From: Apostichopus japonicus | Taxonomy: Eukaryota > Echinodermata > Holothuroidea > Aspidochirotida > Stichopodidae | Direction of reading: 5' to 3' | Assembly: GCF_037975245.1 (NCBI RefSeq) | Contig: NC_092561.1 | Location: forward strand, 8,794,501 to 8,858,500 | Length of the DNA stretch: 64,000 nucleotides | Shown: one piece after another, positions 56,501 through 63,411 of the stretch | Numbering within the stretch: the first letter of the stretch is position 1 | How the letters are laid out: every line of letters begins with the position of its first letter | Program-made: the position numbers and the translations under genes | The notes under the pieces: model-generated | Told to the model about the DNA's origin: nothing | The model's input: only the letters and a program-made list of their open reading frames with translations | Database searches by the model: none

Positions 56501-59273
56501 AGTCTCATTGCTTCAAATGCCACCGCCATTATCCACTCAGCCACAGCACCAAATGTTGATTAGAGTAACATTATTTTCCCAATTACGAATTCACTGCCAC
56601 GTCATGTTGAAGCGGTAAGTACTGTATGTCTGGGCTTTGCATTTCTTACAGCTTTACTATGCCGATTTCAATCTTTTAATTTTAGAGTCGAAGGGGAACG
56701 AAGGGGAAGGAGCAGGATGGTGAGCGGGGATGAAGGAGGGAGAAGCATGGGGTGGGAGGGGTGTTGTGAAGGAGTGGGGTCACATAGGTTTCTAGCTGTA
56801 GATTGGTGATATTAACACCATTTAAAGGGTGTGAAGACTCGCGCAAAAAGAAACGTCTAATGCCGGTAATTTGACCTAGTTTCGAATGAGGTGTAACAGA
56901 AGTATTAAACACCACCATCGATCCCAAAAAATACACACACAGCTTGCTACCTTCGGTAATTAGACACTAGTGTACAGTCAGTACATACAGCTGAGGTCAA
57001 TACCCACAACACAGTATACAAACGATACAGCGATGGACATCTCAGGTCCAGCACGAACAAAACGTCACTTGCAAGCAACAGAAAGTTAACTTTTTCAGAT
57101 GGCCACACGCGGTTTGGGGCGAGTCTTCAATGCCTTTAAGCAAGTTATTTACTTTGGTATATATAGTGTAGCCATGGCCTCCTTGGCATTTTCTAAGCTT
57201 AATATTGATGTTTAGAATCAATTACTGTGTGTAAAAATACAGCCCATCAAGAAAGGGTGCACCGATGATTTATTTCTGCTATGTACAGTACAGTAACTGC
57301 TACATCTTGCTTTGAAGAAATCCAAGTCTGGAAAGGGTTCCATTAGAAAAGATGTCTAATGGAAAATCTGCAGTACAATAAAGACTTTCTGCACGGACTG
57401 TGGTGAAAATTTCTCGAAACTTAAATATAATCAACTTATTATAACTCAATATAGGATTGCAACTGATCCCCGAAGAGACAGATTCCATATTCTGTCAATT
57501 CTCACAGAATGAAGGTTAAAAAGCACAAAATTTAATTATCCATTCCAAGTTAGTCTTCAACATTTCTTTGAAGAGACACACTTTTCAACAATATAATAAT
57601 TACAAGACACGTAAAAGAAGCTCGTGTAAAATTTGAACATTTTCATGTTCCTTTGAACAAGCTTTTCCCACATGAAATTTGCCTACTGAAATACACATGA
57701 AATTTTTATGGATAGGTCTACATTGCCATGAAATTTAATTACGAGACAGCACAAATTTTAATGACGTACAATTGTCATGAAAACACAGTACAAGACAGAT
57801 AAATCATTTTGATTCTTTTTTTTTTATATTAAAAGTCAAATCTTAAAGCTACTCTAAGGCCTCATTCCCGCTTTCCATCATCAACACGAACTAACAGATA
57901 ACTTTCTTGGCTGCATAAATCAAAACGCTCATCCTATTCGCAGGCTTCTCCCACAATCATGGTCGCTTAATTAACTGCCAGTATATATTTCATTTAATTT
58001 ATTTATTAAATTATTTGTTTTATCACAACATTCGGGTGATAATAATAAGAACATATATAAAGTACCAACATACAAAGAGTTGTGAAAGGAAGTGCTCCAA
58101 AAATACCTTTAAAGGACCAATAGTGTATTGACCTAAAGGTACAGCAAACTATTAATTTAGAACTACACTACTGTAATATTTATGAAATCAGAATTGGATA
58201 TAAACCATGGAATTAATTAACCCAACTTTTCAATTTCTTTATAATTTTTGGGGCATTTTTCAGTCCAAAAGATGGGAGAAATTGATAAAATCCTATCTCA
58301 ACACACTGTATTCACTGACACAGAGTAACTGATGATATTAGTGCACCATGAAGCTGCAACAGCTATAAAAACGCTTGTGTATCCTGCCAGTATCTTCTCC
58401 CTGGGTGTGTTTGTTATCGTATGTGAACTGTACGTCAAAACTGAGGGTTTGTCTTACACACATCGGCAGCATTTAACCAGGGAGTTGTTATGGAAAAATC
58501 TCCCTGGTTAAACTAACATGTAAGAATTTGTGCATGTTTTTGTCCCTTCTGTTACTGTTACTTGTCATTTAGCCTTTGAAGAAGATCCTAGGATCGAAAC
58601 GTCAGGCTAACTTTCTATACATGTAAGAATTTGGACACAATACATCATTTTAGCAGGGAACAAAACTGCATGCATGGGATGATTCCATCAACCGTTTTTT
58701 TTTTCTTTCTGCACCGCTCTTATCGGAGATGACAGCTCTACCGTAGGGTATTTTCACCAAGAGAGAAACCGAATATGACAAATGCAAATTTAACCGTACA
58801 ATACCTCAGGGGGAATCTTCGGCAGCACTGACAAACAAATTGTCTATCAGCAGCTTTGTACTGGCATTTATCTTAATATAAATCCCAAATTGCCAAAATC
58901 AGAACTTTGATAATGTCCAAACAGCAAATTGTCAGTCTTAGCTGTTGACATCTGAAATTTACTCTAGTGGCAGTTGCTGCTGACTAGCTAACGTACCAGG
59001 TAAATTAGGCCTATGGTGCCCTTTACCAATTTTGGGAAATTTATACCTGAGGTGCGTGTACAAGTTTCGAAAGCCGAAAAAATTGCTATTATCCTTATCC
59101 TACGCAAATTCACAAATTTATAACTTGCCATTCAAAATTAGAGACAGAAATTGCGTTGCCCCTGTTGATCGTTAGTTTGAACCGGGTTACCTAGGTATCC
59201 AGATGTTGAAAATACAAGCTGCACATATCACAAATTAGCACACACAAGTATGCTGTACTCACCGAGCGGCCAT
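31233..59273 (-). CDS. cry: Type I (Drosophila-type) cryptochrome, 12 coding exons, 540 aa
   Basis: Flavin blue-light receptor of the photolyase/cryptochrome family. In flies this type is the light input to the circadian clock and binds TIMELESS; the role here is inferred. Coding exons: 59263-59273, 55605-55735, 52518-52657, 48729-48871, 46750-46928, 44045-44133, 39461-39601, 36844-37011, 35355-35495, 34117-34274, 31826-32019, 31233-31360. They total 1623 nt with matching phases and GT-AG ends throughout. An N-terminal Rossmann-like antenna domain ([14 protein letters not shown], residues 13-26; FIFDGE, 40-45) is followed by the helical FAD domain ([12 protein letters not shown], 294-305; TGYPWIDA, 337-344; [12 protein letters not shown], 396-407). 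Trp399, 376, 322 and 373 match the fly electron-transfer tetrad. Cys395 matches the fly Cys beside flavin N5, which with the fly-like [16 protein letters not shown] block argues for type I over vertebrate CRY or (6-4) photolyase. Odd points: Gln357 replaces the second His of the usual HH pair, and the tail has FAW (514-516) where fly has FFW, followed by 24 further residues. No neighbouring host gene is complete, so there is no context for regulation. Confidence 0.95.
31400..31682. repeat. Short AT-rich tandem repeat in cry intron 11
   Basis: About five degenerate units of roughly 60-70 bp carrying GATAAATAAATAATCCGAAA and CGCAAATAATATTT words. It fills most of the last intron (31361-31825). 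Confidence 0.6.
31826..32019 (-). CDS. cry: Cryptochrome exon 11 (C-terminal helices)
   Basis: 194 nt, residues 434-499. Acceptor TGACGTCATCTTCAG behind a T-rich tract, donor GTAGGT. Encodes [18 protein letters not shown] and [18 protein letters not shown], the last conserved helices of the family. Confidence 0.96.
32020..34116 (-). other. cry intron 10
   Basis: About 1 kb of unique AT-rich sequence (a 119-codon plus-strand frame at 32707-33066 looks like chance), then the minisatellite at 33040-34110, which ends almost at the exon 10 donor. Confidence 0.8.
33040..34110. repeat. Degenerate minisatellite in cry intron 10
   Basis: About twenty diverged ~50-bp units. The recurring core is AGGCTTGAAATACAACCAAG followed by an AT-rich spacer and GTGACAGCTT or TAGTGATCCT. 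Neighbouring unit types alternate, suggesting compound units of 150-160 bp. It abuts the exon 10 donor at 34116. Confidence 0.85.
34117..34274 (-). CDS. cry: Cryptochrome exon 10 (FAD/type I signature)
   Basis: 158 nt, residues 382-434. Acceptor CCAACCATAACAG, donor GTAGGT. Encodes [18 protein letters not shown] and [10 protein letters not shown]. Cys395 and Trp399 are here. The DADY (fly DADW) is a conservative change. This exon is what separates the gene from vertebrate-type CRY. Confidence 0.96.
34774..35374. repeat. Triplicated ~200-bp unit overlapping cry exon 9
   Basis: Three direct copies begin at 34774, 34972 and 35173. Each starts AGTTTGGACTGTTCCCATC and ends with CAACCTGCAGCCCCTCCTCC or close variants. 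In the third copy that end is the real 3' end of exon 9 plus its donor. The other two copies lie in intron 9 and so carry copies of the last exon bases and of the donor. Confidence 0.9.
35355..35495 (-). CDS. cry: Cryptochrome exon 9 (FAD domain core)
   Basis: 141 nt, residues 335-381, phase 0. Acceptor CTTTCACAG, donor GTTGGA. Encodes [20 protein letters not shown], then [20 protein letters not shown] with Trp373 and Trp376. Residue 357 is Gln where the family usually has His. The last 19 nt and the donor belong to a triplicated 200-bp unit running into intron 9. Confidence 0.97.
35583..35660 (+). mobile_element. tRNA-derived SINE head
   Basis: TTAGTTCAGTGGTTAATGCC resembles a pol III A box and GAGTTCGAGTCAC a B box, about 30 nt apart as in tRNA. 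No clean acceptor-stem pairing is visible, so a SINE head is more likely than a functional tRNA. Confidence 0.6.
36432..36516 (+). mobile_element. SINE/LINE 3' tail with (ATT)n
   Basis: AAAGTGCTTTGAGCAGC, then GCGCTATATAAATATTA and (ATT)n. This is the same style of tail as the SINE at 63096-63411 read on its own strand. The 5' part is not recognisable here. Confidence 0.6.
36844..37011 (-). CDS. cry: Cryptochrome exon 8 (FAD domain, terminal Trp)
   Basis: 168 nt, residues 279-334, phase 0 at both ends. Acceptor TTTATTTTTCAG, donor GTGAGA. Encodes [15 protein letters not shown], identical in type to fly CRY, and Trp322, the outer member of the electron-transfer chain. Confidence 0.97.
37270..37500 (-). 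pseudogene. LINE reverse-transcriptase C-terminal remnant
   Basis: Read on the minus strand, two frames together give the typical end of a non-LTR ORF2: [17 protein letters not shown], then a frame change, then [15 protein letters not shown] and [13 protein letters not shown]. The pattern (basic segment, WNxLPxxIVxAPxxxxFKxxL) is known from CR1/Jockey-type LINEs. It is 5'-truncated and frameshifted. Catalytic domains are not present. Confidence 0.75.
38281..38580 (-). mobile_element. Dispersed non-LTR-type repeat with ATT tail
   Basis: Begins with (ATA)n then TGGACATTTATAATGCGCCG, the reverse of a GGCGCATTATAAATGTCCA-(TTA)n tail. The rest includes GGAAGGCTGTTCCACAGAC and a (CAG)n stretch. 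Read as a minus-strand non-LTR tail. Family not identified. Confidence 0.45.
38747..39157. mobile_element. Foldback element with ~160-bp inverted arms
   Basis: The left arm (38747-38905) and right arm (39010-39157) are near-perfect reverse complements around a ~100-bp spacer. Ends are TACTAAAGCGTAGAAGGG and its inverted partner. A 6-bp direct repeat GGTATC flanks both sides (38741-38746, 39158-39163). The arms are built from TTGACGAGAT-like words. Probably a non-autonomous DNA transposon; superfamily not assigned. Confidence 0.8.
39461..39601 (-). CDS. cry: Cryptochrome exon 7 (FAD domain)
   Basis: 141 nt, residues 232-278, phase 0 at both ends. Acceptor ATTCTTTGCAG, donor GTAAAT. Encodes [19 protein letters not shown], the conserved S-x-x-LRFG FAD-pocket segment. 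Confidence 0.96.
40719..41087 (-). mobile_element. TTAA-flanked MITE, copy 2 (inverted)
   Basis: Ends TTAAAGGCATTGAAGAC and GTCTTCACACCCTTTAA. Same family as 9175-9540 and 56822-57139, in opposite orientation. Ends within TTAA suggest a TTAA (piggyBac-like) or TWA (Harbinger-like) target; the sequence alone cannot separate these. Confidence 0.8.
41118..41445. repeat. Dispersed repeat F, copy with empty gypsy site
   Basis: Matches, with substitutions, both flanks of the Ty3 element (20698-20781 and 25652-25870). It runs without interruption through the target GATCTGCCAT near 41200. Includes an (AC)n run at ~41340 and CATTCAGACCGAGGACCCC; the latter recurs inverted near 41510-41530. Confidence 0.8.
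42052..42421. mobile_element. hAT-type MITE, copy 2
   Basis: TIRs CATAGGCGTAGGA and TCCTACGCCTATG, flanked by an 8-bp duplication TGTACAAG (42044-42051 and 42422-42429). Internal sequence matches the element at 19202-19643. An 8-bp duplication is the hAT hallmark. Non-autonomous. Confidence 0.9.
42980..43845. repeat. Minisatellite, ~45-bp unit, in cry intron 6
   Basis: About twenty units of AAAGCCAGTTTGCACTATGG, then ACTTGATGTCAC and a variable A-rich spacer. Spacer length varies (about 35-55 bp units). Short frames across it merely repeat [10 protein letters not shown] and are not coding. Confidence 0.95.
44045..44133 (-). CDS. cry: Cryptochrome exon 6 (linker to FAD domain)
   Basis: 89 nt, residues 202-231. 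Donor GTACTT. Encodes [17 protein letters not shown], the conserved GGET helix. The acceptor (TGTCAAG) has a weak pyrimidine tract but is the site that keeps the frame from exon 5. A second AG 15 nt downstream would also stay in frame with a start at Glu207 only if exon 5 ended differently. Confidence 0.9.
44134..46749 (-). other. cry intron 5
   Basis: AT-rich, with no gene. The last part (46370-46680) is a TGACCT-rich dispersed repeat. Confidence 0.7.
46370..46680. repeat. TGACCT-rich dispersed repeat
   Basis: Two to three diverged ~120-170-bp units with TTTGACCTCTACC, then CTTTTTGAGTTATCGTGTT-type segments and CAAGRTTTTC. Same family as 2030-2760 and 52920-53500. Contains a perfect AGGTCAAAGGTCA (DR1) at 46397-46409 on the minus strand. 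Confidence 0.75.
46750..46928 (-). CDS. cry: Cryptochrome exon 5 (interdomain linker)
   Basis: 179 nt, residues 142-202. Acceptor TAATTTCTACAG, donor GTAAGT. Encodes [20 protein letters not shown], the conserved block after SHTLW, then a variable linker. Confidence 0.95.
46929..48728 (-). other. cry intron 4
   Basis: Holds a short direct repeat at about 47090-47240 (ACCACTCTAAACTGTCCTCT and ACCACTCTATACTGTCCTCT), C-rich runs near 47530 and 47830, and a second tandem family at 48000-48420. Confidence 0.7.
48000..48420. repeat. Tandem ~170-bp repeat with GGTCAGGTCA words
   Basis: Two to three units containing TATGACCTTTGAACTCTAGC, AAATTTCTTTAG, ATGAGCCATTCAATA and GGTCAGGTCA. Distinct from the TGACCT family at 46370, though both carry nuclear-receptor-like half-sites. 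Confidence 0.65.
48729..48871 (-). CDS. cry: Cryptochrome exon 4 (antenna domain)
   Basis: 143 nt, residues 95-142. Acceptor CCCTGACAG, donor GTGAGT. Encodes [19 protein letters not shown] and VSHTLWNP, both diagnostic for animal cryptochromes. Confidence 0.96.
48872..52517 (-). other. cry intron 3
   Basis: No gene seen. Contains the tandem duplication at 50437-51010 with (ATT)n tracts. The rest is unassigned AT-rich sequence. Confidence 0.65.
50437..51010. repeat. Tandem duplication with (ATT)n microsatellites
   Basis: Two ~290-bp direct copies (from 50437 and from ~50690). Each starts CAACAAAGCATGTGACRTCA, carries a long ATT/ATC tract (50487-50573 and 50812-50905) and ends CCAGTAATCTTTCCATCACA.. 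TAGGATTTATTT. The two ATT tracts differ in composition, so they have expanded independently. Confidence 0.85.
52518..52657 (-). CDS. cry: Cryptochrome exon 3 (antenna domain)
   Basis: 140 nt, residues 48-94. Acceptor TTCATTTCTAG, donor GTAAAT. Encodes [16 protein letters not shown], matching the conserved helix after the first strand of the photolyase fold. Confidence 0.95.
52920..53500. repeat. TGACCT-rich dispersed repeat
   Basis: About four diverged units, each with AAATGACCYYTGACCTC, a short linker, TAYTCA-CTA.., and TTTGGGAGTTATCRT. Same family as 2030-2760 and 46370-46680. Confidence 0.75.
54349..55436 (+). mobile_element. Solo LTR, 1088 bp
   Basis: Begins TGTTACGAGGG and ends CCAACGTAACA, so the termini are short inverted repeats of TG..CA type. 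A 4-bp duplication ACGT lies at 54345-54348 and 55437-55440. A TATA box (TATAAAA, 54696-54702) sits about 30 bp before TCTCAGTTTC, as expected for an LTR promoter. No gag-pol sequence adjoins it. Most likely left by LTR-LTR recombination of a Ty3 or BEL element. It has higher GC and CpG than the flanks. Confidence 0.75.
55605..55735 (-). CDS. cry: Cryptochrome exon 2 (N-terminal photolyase-fold start)
   Basis: 131 nt, residues 4-48. Acceptor TTGTTCTTTCAG, donor GTGAAA. Encodes the family-defining [15 protein letters not shown] and FIFDGEVAG segments. Confidence 0.95.
56461..56550 (-). mobile_element. tRNA-like SINE head (Ser/Leu type)
   Basis: On the minus strand: A box TGGCTGAGTGG and B box GGTTCGACCCC, both near perfect, with a long variable region typical of tRNA-Ser/Leu. 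The ends (GGTGCTG and GGTCATAG) do not form a full acceptor stem. Downstream minus-strand sequence continues as an unidentified body to at least 56400. A SINE or a tRNA pseudogene rather than a working tRNA. Confidence 0.65.
56822..57139 (+). mobile_element. TTAA-flanked MITE, copy 3 (cleanest ends)
   Basis: 318 bp. Left end TTAAAGGGTGTGAAGACTCG, right end GCGAGTCTTCAATGCCTTTAA: imperfect inverted repeats of about 23 bp with TTAA at each extremity. Internal sequence matches 9175-9540 and, inverted, 40719-41087. Confidence 0.85.
58472..58512. repeat. 13-bp perfect hairpin
   Basis: TTTAACCAGGGAG and CTCCCTGGTTAAA around a 15-nt loop. Shares CAGGGAGTTGTTATGG with the hairpin at 10415-10448. Confidence 0.85.
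58528..58620 (+). repeat. Dispersed motif TTTGTCCC..GATCCTAGGATCGAAACGTC, copy 2
   Basis: Matches 30100-30215. Shows CTTTGAAGAAGATCC, the palindrome GATCCTAGGATC, then GAAACGTCAGG, enclosed by TTAGCCT and AGGCTAA, which can pair. Function unknown. Confidence 0.7.
59263..59273 (-). CDS. cry: Cryptochrome exon 1 (proximal copy): start codon
   Basis: Eleven coding bases, ATGGCCGCTCG, then donor GTGAGT. It ends in phase 2 and joins the leading C of exon 2 to give Met-Ala-Ala-Arg. Chosen because it is the only ATG plus consensus donor I found upstream of exon 2 with the right phase. An identical copy lies at 59467-59477, so either could be the real start exon. Confidence 0.75.
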
Positions 59274-59466
59274 AATGTTAGTCAGCTAGCTAGCTACTAT
59301 AGCTACAGTAGCTCTCCTTGTTGATGAATGTTGACTGAGAAATACCTAGGTACCCAGAGTACCTAGGCACAGTCTGCAGAGTACTAGGTTACCTACTGTA
59401 GGTATCCTGATATTTAACAATACATGCTGCACATATCACAAATTAGCACACACATGCTGTACTCAC

Positions 59467-59477
59467 CGAGCGGCCAT
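59467..59477 (-). CDS. cry: Cryptochrome exon 1, duplicated distal copy
   Basis: Identical to the proximal 11-nt exon, including ATG, donor GTGAGT and preceding sequence. It sits 204 bp upstream in a tandem duplication. Splicing from here to exon 2 gives the same protein, so it may be an alternative first exon, the main one, or silent. Transcripts would be needed to tell. Confidence 0.5.
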
Positions 59478-59534
59478 AATGTTAGTCAGCTAGCTAGCTA
59501 GCTCTCCTTGTTGATGAATGTTGACTGAGAAATA

Positions 59535-62500
59535 TGTCAAAGGATCTGCAAGAGGGAAACAATTTAAATAAACAATTAAAAAAAAATTCAAATACTGTGG
59601 ATGTATCTTAATGATGAGAAAACACTGGAAAAGTTTTTTTTTGTCCTCAATTGTATTTTTTCAAGTTTTTATTTTCTTAGTTACAGTAGAGGATGACTTT
59701 AATAGGCACAAAATTGATTTTGATATGTTGTATGTACTGAACACTGCGTTCAACCCTGCAGGTTGCAATTCTATACCACTTTTAATTTTTGAGTAATCCC
59801 CCTTTAAACATCCGACAGGCATCCATCGAAGTGGCTGGTCTACTTAGTCTAACAAACAGACCCCCAGTAGAGCTGCAGATGCAGCAGAAAACTCCACAGA
59901 GGAGCAGAGATTTTTTATGACCTCAAATAACATCTTTTATAAAGCTTCGTAAAAGTTTGTAACAAGAAACGGTGTTGATTGTTATCCAAGTAATGCCCTG
60001 TTGTTTAGAACAACATGTTTTGGTTCACCTAATAGGATTTAACAAAAACAAGTGGATTACGATCGAAAATTTAGACCTGCAGTCAGGAGCCAAAAATTCT
60101 ATGAATTCATCATCAACTGCAGCATTCCTGAGATTTAGCATATATACCTTAAAGGATTGGTTTGGTTGTCATACAGTACACGTTTATGTTACAGTATATG
60201 AAAGAGGACAATAAAAGAAACCCAATGGTGGAAAAAAAACTGTTTAAATATCTTTTTCGGATAAAGAGATACTCAAGTGTAAAGTTTTATCAGATTGTGT
60301 AGAAACTGCTGAAATCTGACTAGCTGTGATGTCACATCCTCACATTCCTGAAAAGTCTTTGTTTTCATCTCTAATTATTTTGTGAGATTTCATGACTTTC
60401 AACCAAAAGATATGTCAGGAGATCTCAAATTTGTCAAAGGAAGTATTTCAGATTTAACAACTGAAGAATTTTTGATTATATTATTTCCAAATGTGTTAAA
60501 AAAAAATGTAAATAATTTTTAAAGAAATATATTCACAAATGTTAAGGAAGTGAGGAAGTGACATCACACCCTCACAGTAAGTCTTTCTACACCAGTCGTT
60601 TTCAAAGACATTTTGATATCTTCAAAGTGTCATATCTCTTTAACAGAGCATGCTATCATGGTAGTTTCTTCACTGTTCTTTTTCGCTTTTTGTGCTCTTT
60701 CATACAAAATAGACATGTCAAAACACCTGAACCAATCCTTTAAATCTAAATATGTATCTCGAAAGACAAACAAAATCTTGTTTTTCCCCCCTCAGACTGT
60801 GACTCGTCAACTTCCGTCGAGACTTGAAAAATCTGCCGAACGCTATCTCTTTTTCTTATCTGTCTGAAAGAGTAATTGAGAAGCCCCTGAATGTTTTTAG
60901 GCCATCTACTGGTAAGCCTCAACGAGACTCCTTCGGTTTCGACGATAATTACAATAATATAAAGCACGTTCCAAAATTGTTGACACGCCGATTGTCCGTT
61001 GGCGATCATTATCAGTAGAAATACGTTATTTTCAATATGCAGTAGAGACAGGTTTTATTATGTACATTACGGTAGTGTGTATTTTCACATGGTATGGGAT
61101 TCCAATTTGGGTCAAATTCATGAGGTTGGAGTGCAAAGTCTGACATCAATGTCACTTTCAAAATGGAGCCTTTTTCCCCTCAGGTAAATGGCTTCCTTTG
61201 TATCTAGCCAGCAAGTTAGGTGGACAAAACGTGCGATATGTAGCATTATAACCGTATCAACTTTACAGTAAGGTCTAAAAATACACATAAAATGAATCAT
61301 TAGAAACCCAACCATACCCATGCAACATGAACACCACATTAGTTTGACCTATCGTTAAAAATATTTACCTTGCATAAATTTGCTTTTGATACAGCACAAA
61401 TTAAGATTCTGCCTATATCAAAAGTGTCATGTGTATTCATGAATTTGTGAAAGATGACACAATATTCATGTAAATTCCAAGAATAGATGATTCAACTTAA
61501 AAAAATTGTTTACATAAATATGACAGTAGAATTTAAGAAAAGGTCATGTGTTGCCTTCAAAGTCCTAGACTCTCACAAGTTTGGTTTGGTTCTACTTTAT
61601 GTATGTATGTTAATATGTCTGTTATAAACCATTATTATTTAATGTAAAATTTCCAGTAAATGCATCAATTTTTATTCCTTTTTCAAGCTTTCATATCCCA
61701 TTGAAACTAATTCCAGAACATTTGTTTCAAATGGACTCTTGATGGAATGATCATAAAAAAAAATAAAAAATTTAAAAAAAATAAAAATAATTGTTTCAAA
61801 TGCAAGAACAGTGTACAGTACCTCTATACATTGCATGTGGACACCCATGTTTTCCATTTTCCAGACTTTTACTGTTGTGATTGCTATGAAATTTAATTAT
61901 AATCTGTAAGTTCCTTAATTGCTATGTTAACTTGCGCGACAAGATTTGATTGGCTTCAGTACATGGTTATAGTTGCACACGATCAGTTTGAGTTGGATGT
62001 ATACATGAAGCAGTGCATAAAGTACATAAAAACAAATCCTGTAATATGTACTGCACACATGTATGCTAATTCGAGAAAAAATAGCAGGTGTTATTCAAAG
62101 CACAATGACATACTGACATATTACCCCTCTAGGATACTAGCATTGAATGCTGATGTTGCTTAAATTTTTTTTACTATTATTACTATTTCTAATTTTACTA
62201 TAAAGAAAAAAAAGTTACCACTTAAATATTTCAAAATGTTGCATTTATAAAGGGTTGCATGAAAATTACTGACAATTGATGAGGTCTTGTGACTGTCTGT
62301 AAAATGACATCATGCTCGCTGTCTGTAAACTGCCATCATCAAAGTTACTTAGGTTAAACACAAACTGTAGCGGTCGCACACAATCAGTTTGTGTTACAGT
62401 ACAAATGGAACAGTGCATAATCAATCTCTGATATTATAAGGCTGTCTTTACTGCATACATACATACTGTATGGTGAACCCTTATTTGTGCTGAAACACAG

Positions 62501-63095
62501 AAAAATAACAATTGTTGAGGCAAAATGAAACATTTACTTTACAGTTCATGACATATTCTGTAACCTTTACATCTTCATCATGTACAGTGAGCTGATATTT
62601 TACTTTGATGAAATATTTCAAATTTTGCATTTTACAAAGTGAGATGAGATTTCTGCGGGAGATTTCAACGAGAGATGACCTTGCTCATTGTGTATTCATG
62701 TCATGCGATATATTTGTTCCTGTTAGTCTAGGAATATACTTTGTGTCTGTCACTCCGTACAAATATCTTAAACTTATCTCAAATATCTCAAAAAACAAAG
62801 TAAAGCAGTTATTTTTATCGAGCTGTGGCTATGATTAATGTAACATTTGAATGATAAATGTTATCAGACACAACATTCTGTAAAATCTGTAGGTTTCATA
62901 GAGGCACCATTCTTTTTTTACTTTTTTTTTTTTGGGGGGGGGGGAGAAATAACCTGGTTTAAACCTTTGGGAGGGCAGGGGGAGGGAGTGGCAGGTCTGT
63001 TCTCGGCCCAATGGCTATCTGATCACGTTGATAACTTCTTTTTGACTTTCGAACATAAATGGGTAAAAGGCTAGGAATCTAGATACAAATAATGT
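59535..63095. other. Upstream of cry; no gene resolved
   Basis: AT-rich. One exon-like stretch at 60797-61017 is listed separately. No core promoter for cry is evident. Confidence 0.5.
60797..61017 (+). other. Exon-like open stretch, unassigned
   Basis: Follows a strong acceptor-like TTTTTCCCCCCTCAG. One frame ends FRPSTGKPQRDSFGFDD..LLTRRLSVGDHYQ with a stop at 61015-61017, which looks protein-like. The frame leading in from the acceptor closes within about 75 nt, so a clean exon cannot be built. Could be a decayed exon or chance. Confidence 0.2.
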
Positions 63096-63411
63096 AGTAA
63101 TAATAATAATTTCATATTTTTATATAGCGACTTTCCCAAAGGCTCTAAGCGCTTCACAATATTACCCAGGTCAACGATAACCTGTCAAACATAGAGACAA
63201 TCCCTCCACATAGCAGCAGCTAAACAGCGCCTAACTGACAGTTTTATCTCACAGGTCCCCATGTATACACCTGGATGAAGAGAGGCAATGCCTAAGGACA
63301 CAATGCAATGATCTGGCCAGGACTCAAACCTGCAATCCTTAGATCACAAGTCCACTGCCTTGACCACTTGACCACAATGCTCCCTGACCACTTGACCACA
63401 ATGCTTCCTGT
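63096..63411 (-). mobile_element. tRNA-derived SINE, near complete
   Basis: Minus strand: head GGAGCATTGTGGTCAAGTGG with A box TGGTCAAGTGG, and B box GGTTTGAGTCC. A body follows, then tail AAGCGCTTAGAGCC..GCGAC/GTCGCTATATAAAAAT and (ATT)n. The first ~27 bp of the head is repeated (63383-63411), either a tandem head or slippage on insertion. Confidence 0.85.

Larger units (their letters stand above)
55736..59262 (-). other. cry intron 1
   Basis: Holds a tRNA-like SINE head (56461-56550), a TTAA-flanked MITE (56822-57139) and a hairpin-plus-motif repeat (58472-58620). The rest shows no gene. Confidence 0.8.
59185..59534. repeat. cry: Tandem duplication carrying cry exon 1
   Basis: Copies 59185-59344 and 59387-59534 share GCACATATCACAAATTAGCA, the start exon with its donor, a TAGC microsatellite and TCTCCTTGTTGATGAATG. 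They differ mainly by small indels (a TAGCTACTATAGCTACAG stretch only in the first). Confidence 0.9.

Noticed and set aside
56461-56550. Functional tRNA-Ser or tRNA-Leu gene
   Set aside because: A and B boxes are good, but the acceptor stem does not pair and the sequence continues as a repeat body.
58560-58600. Hammerhead ribozyme in the GAAGAAGATCC..GAAACGTC motif
   Set aside because: The core reads TTGAAGA or CTGAAGA instead of CTGATGA. The strands flanking the core pair with each other rather than forming separate stems I and III.
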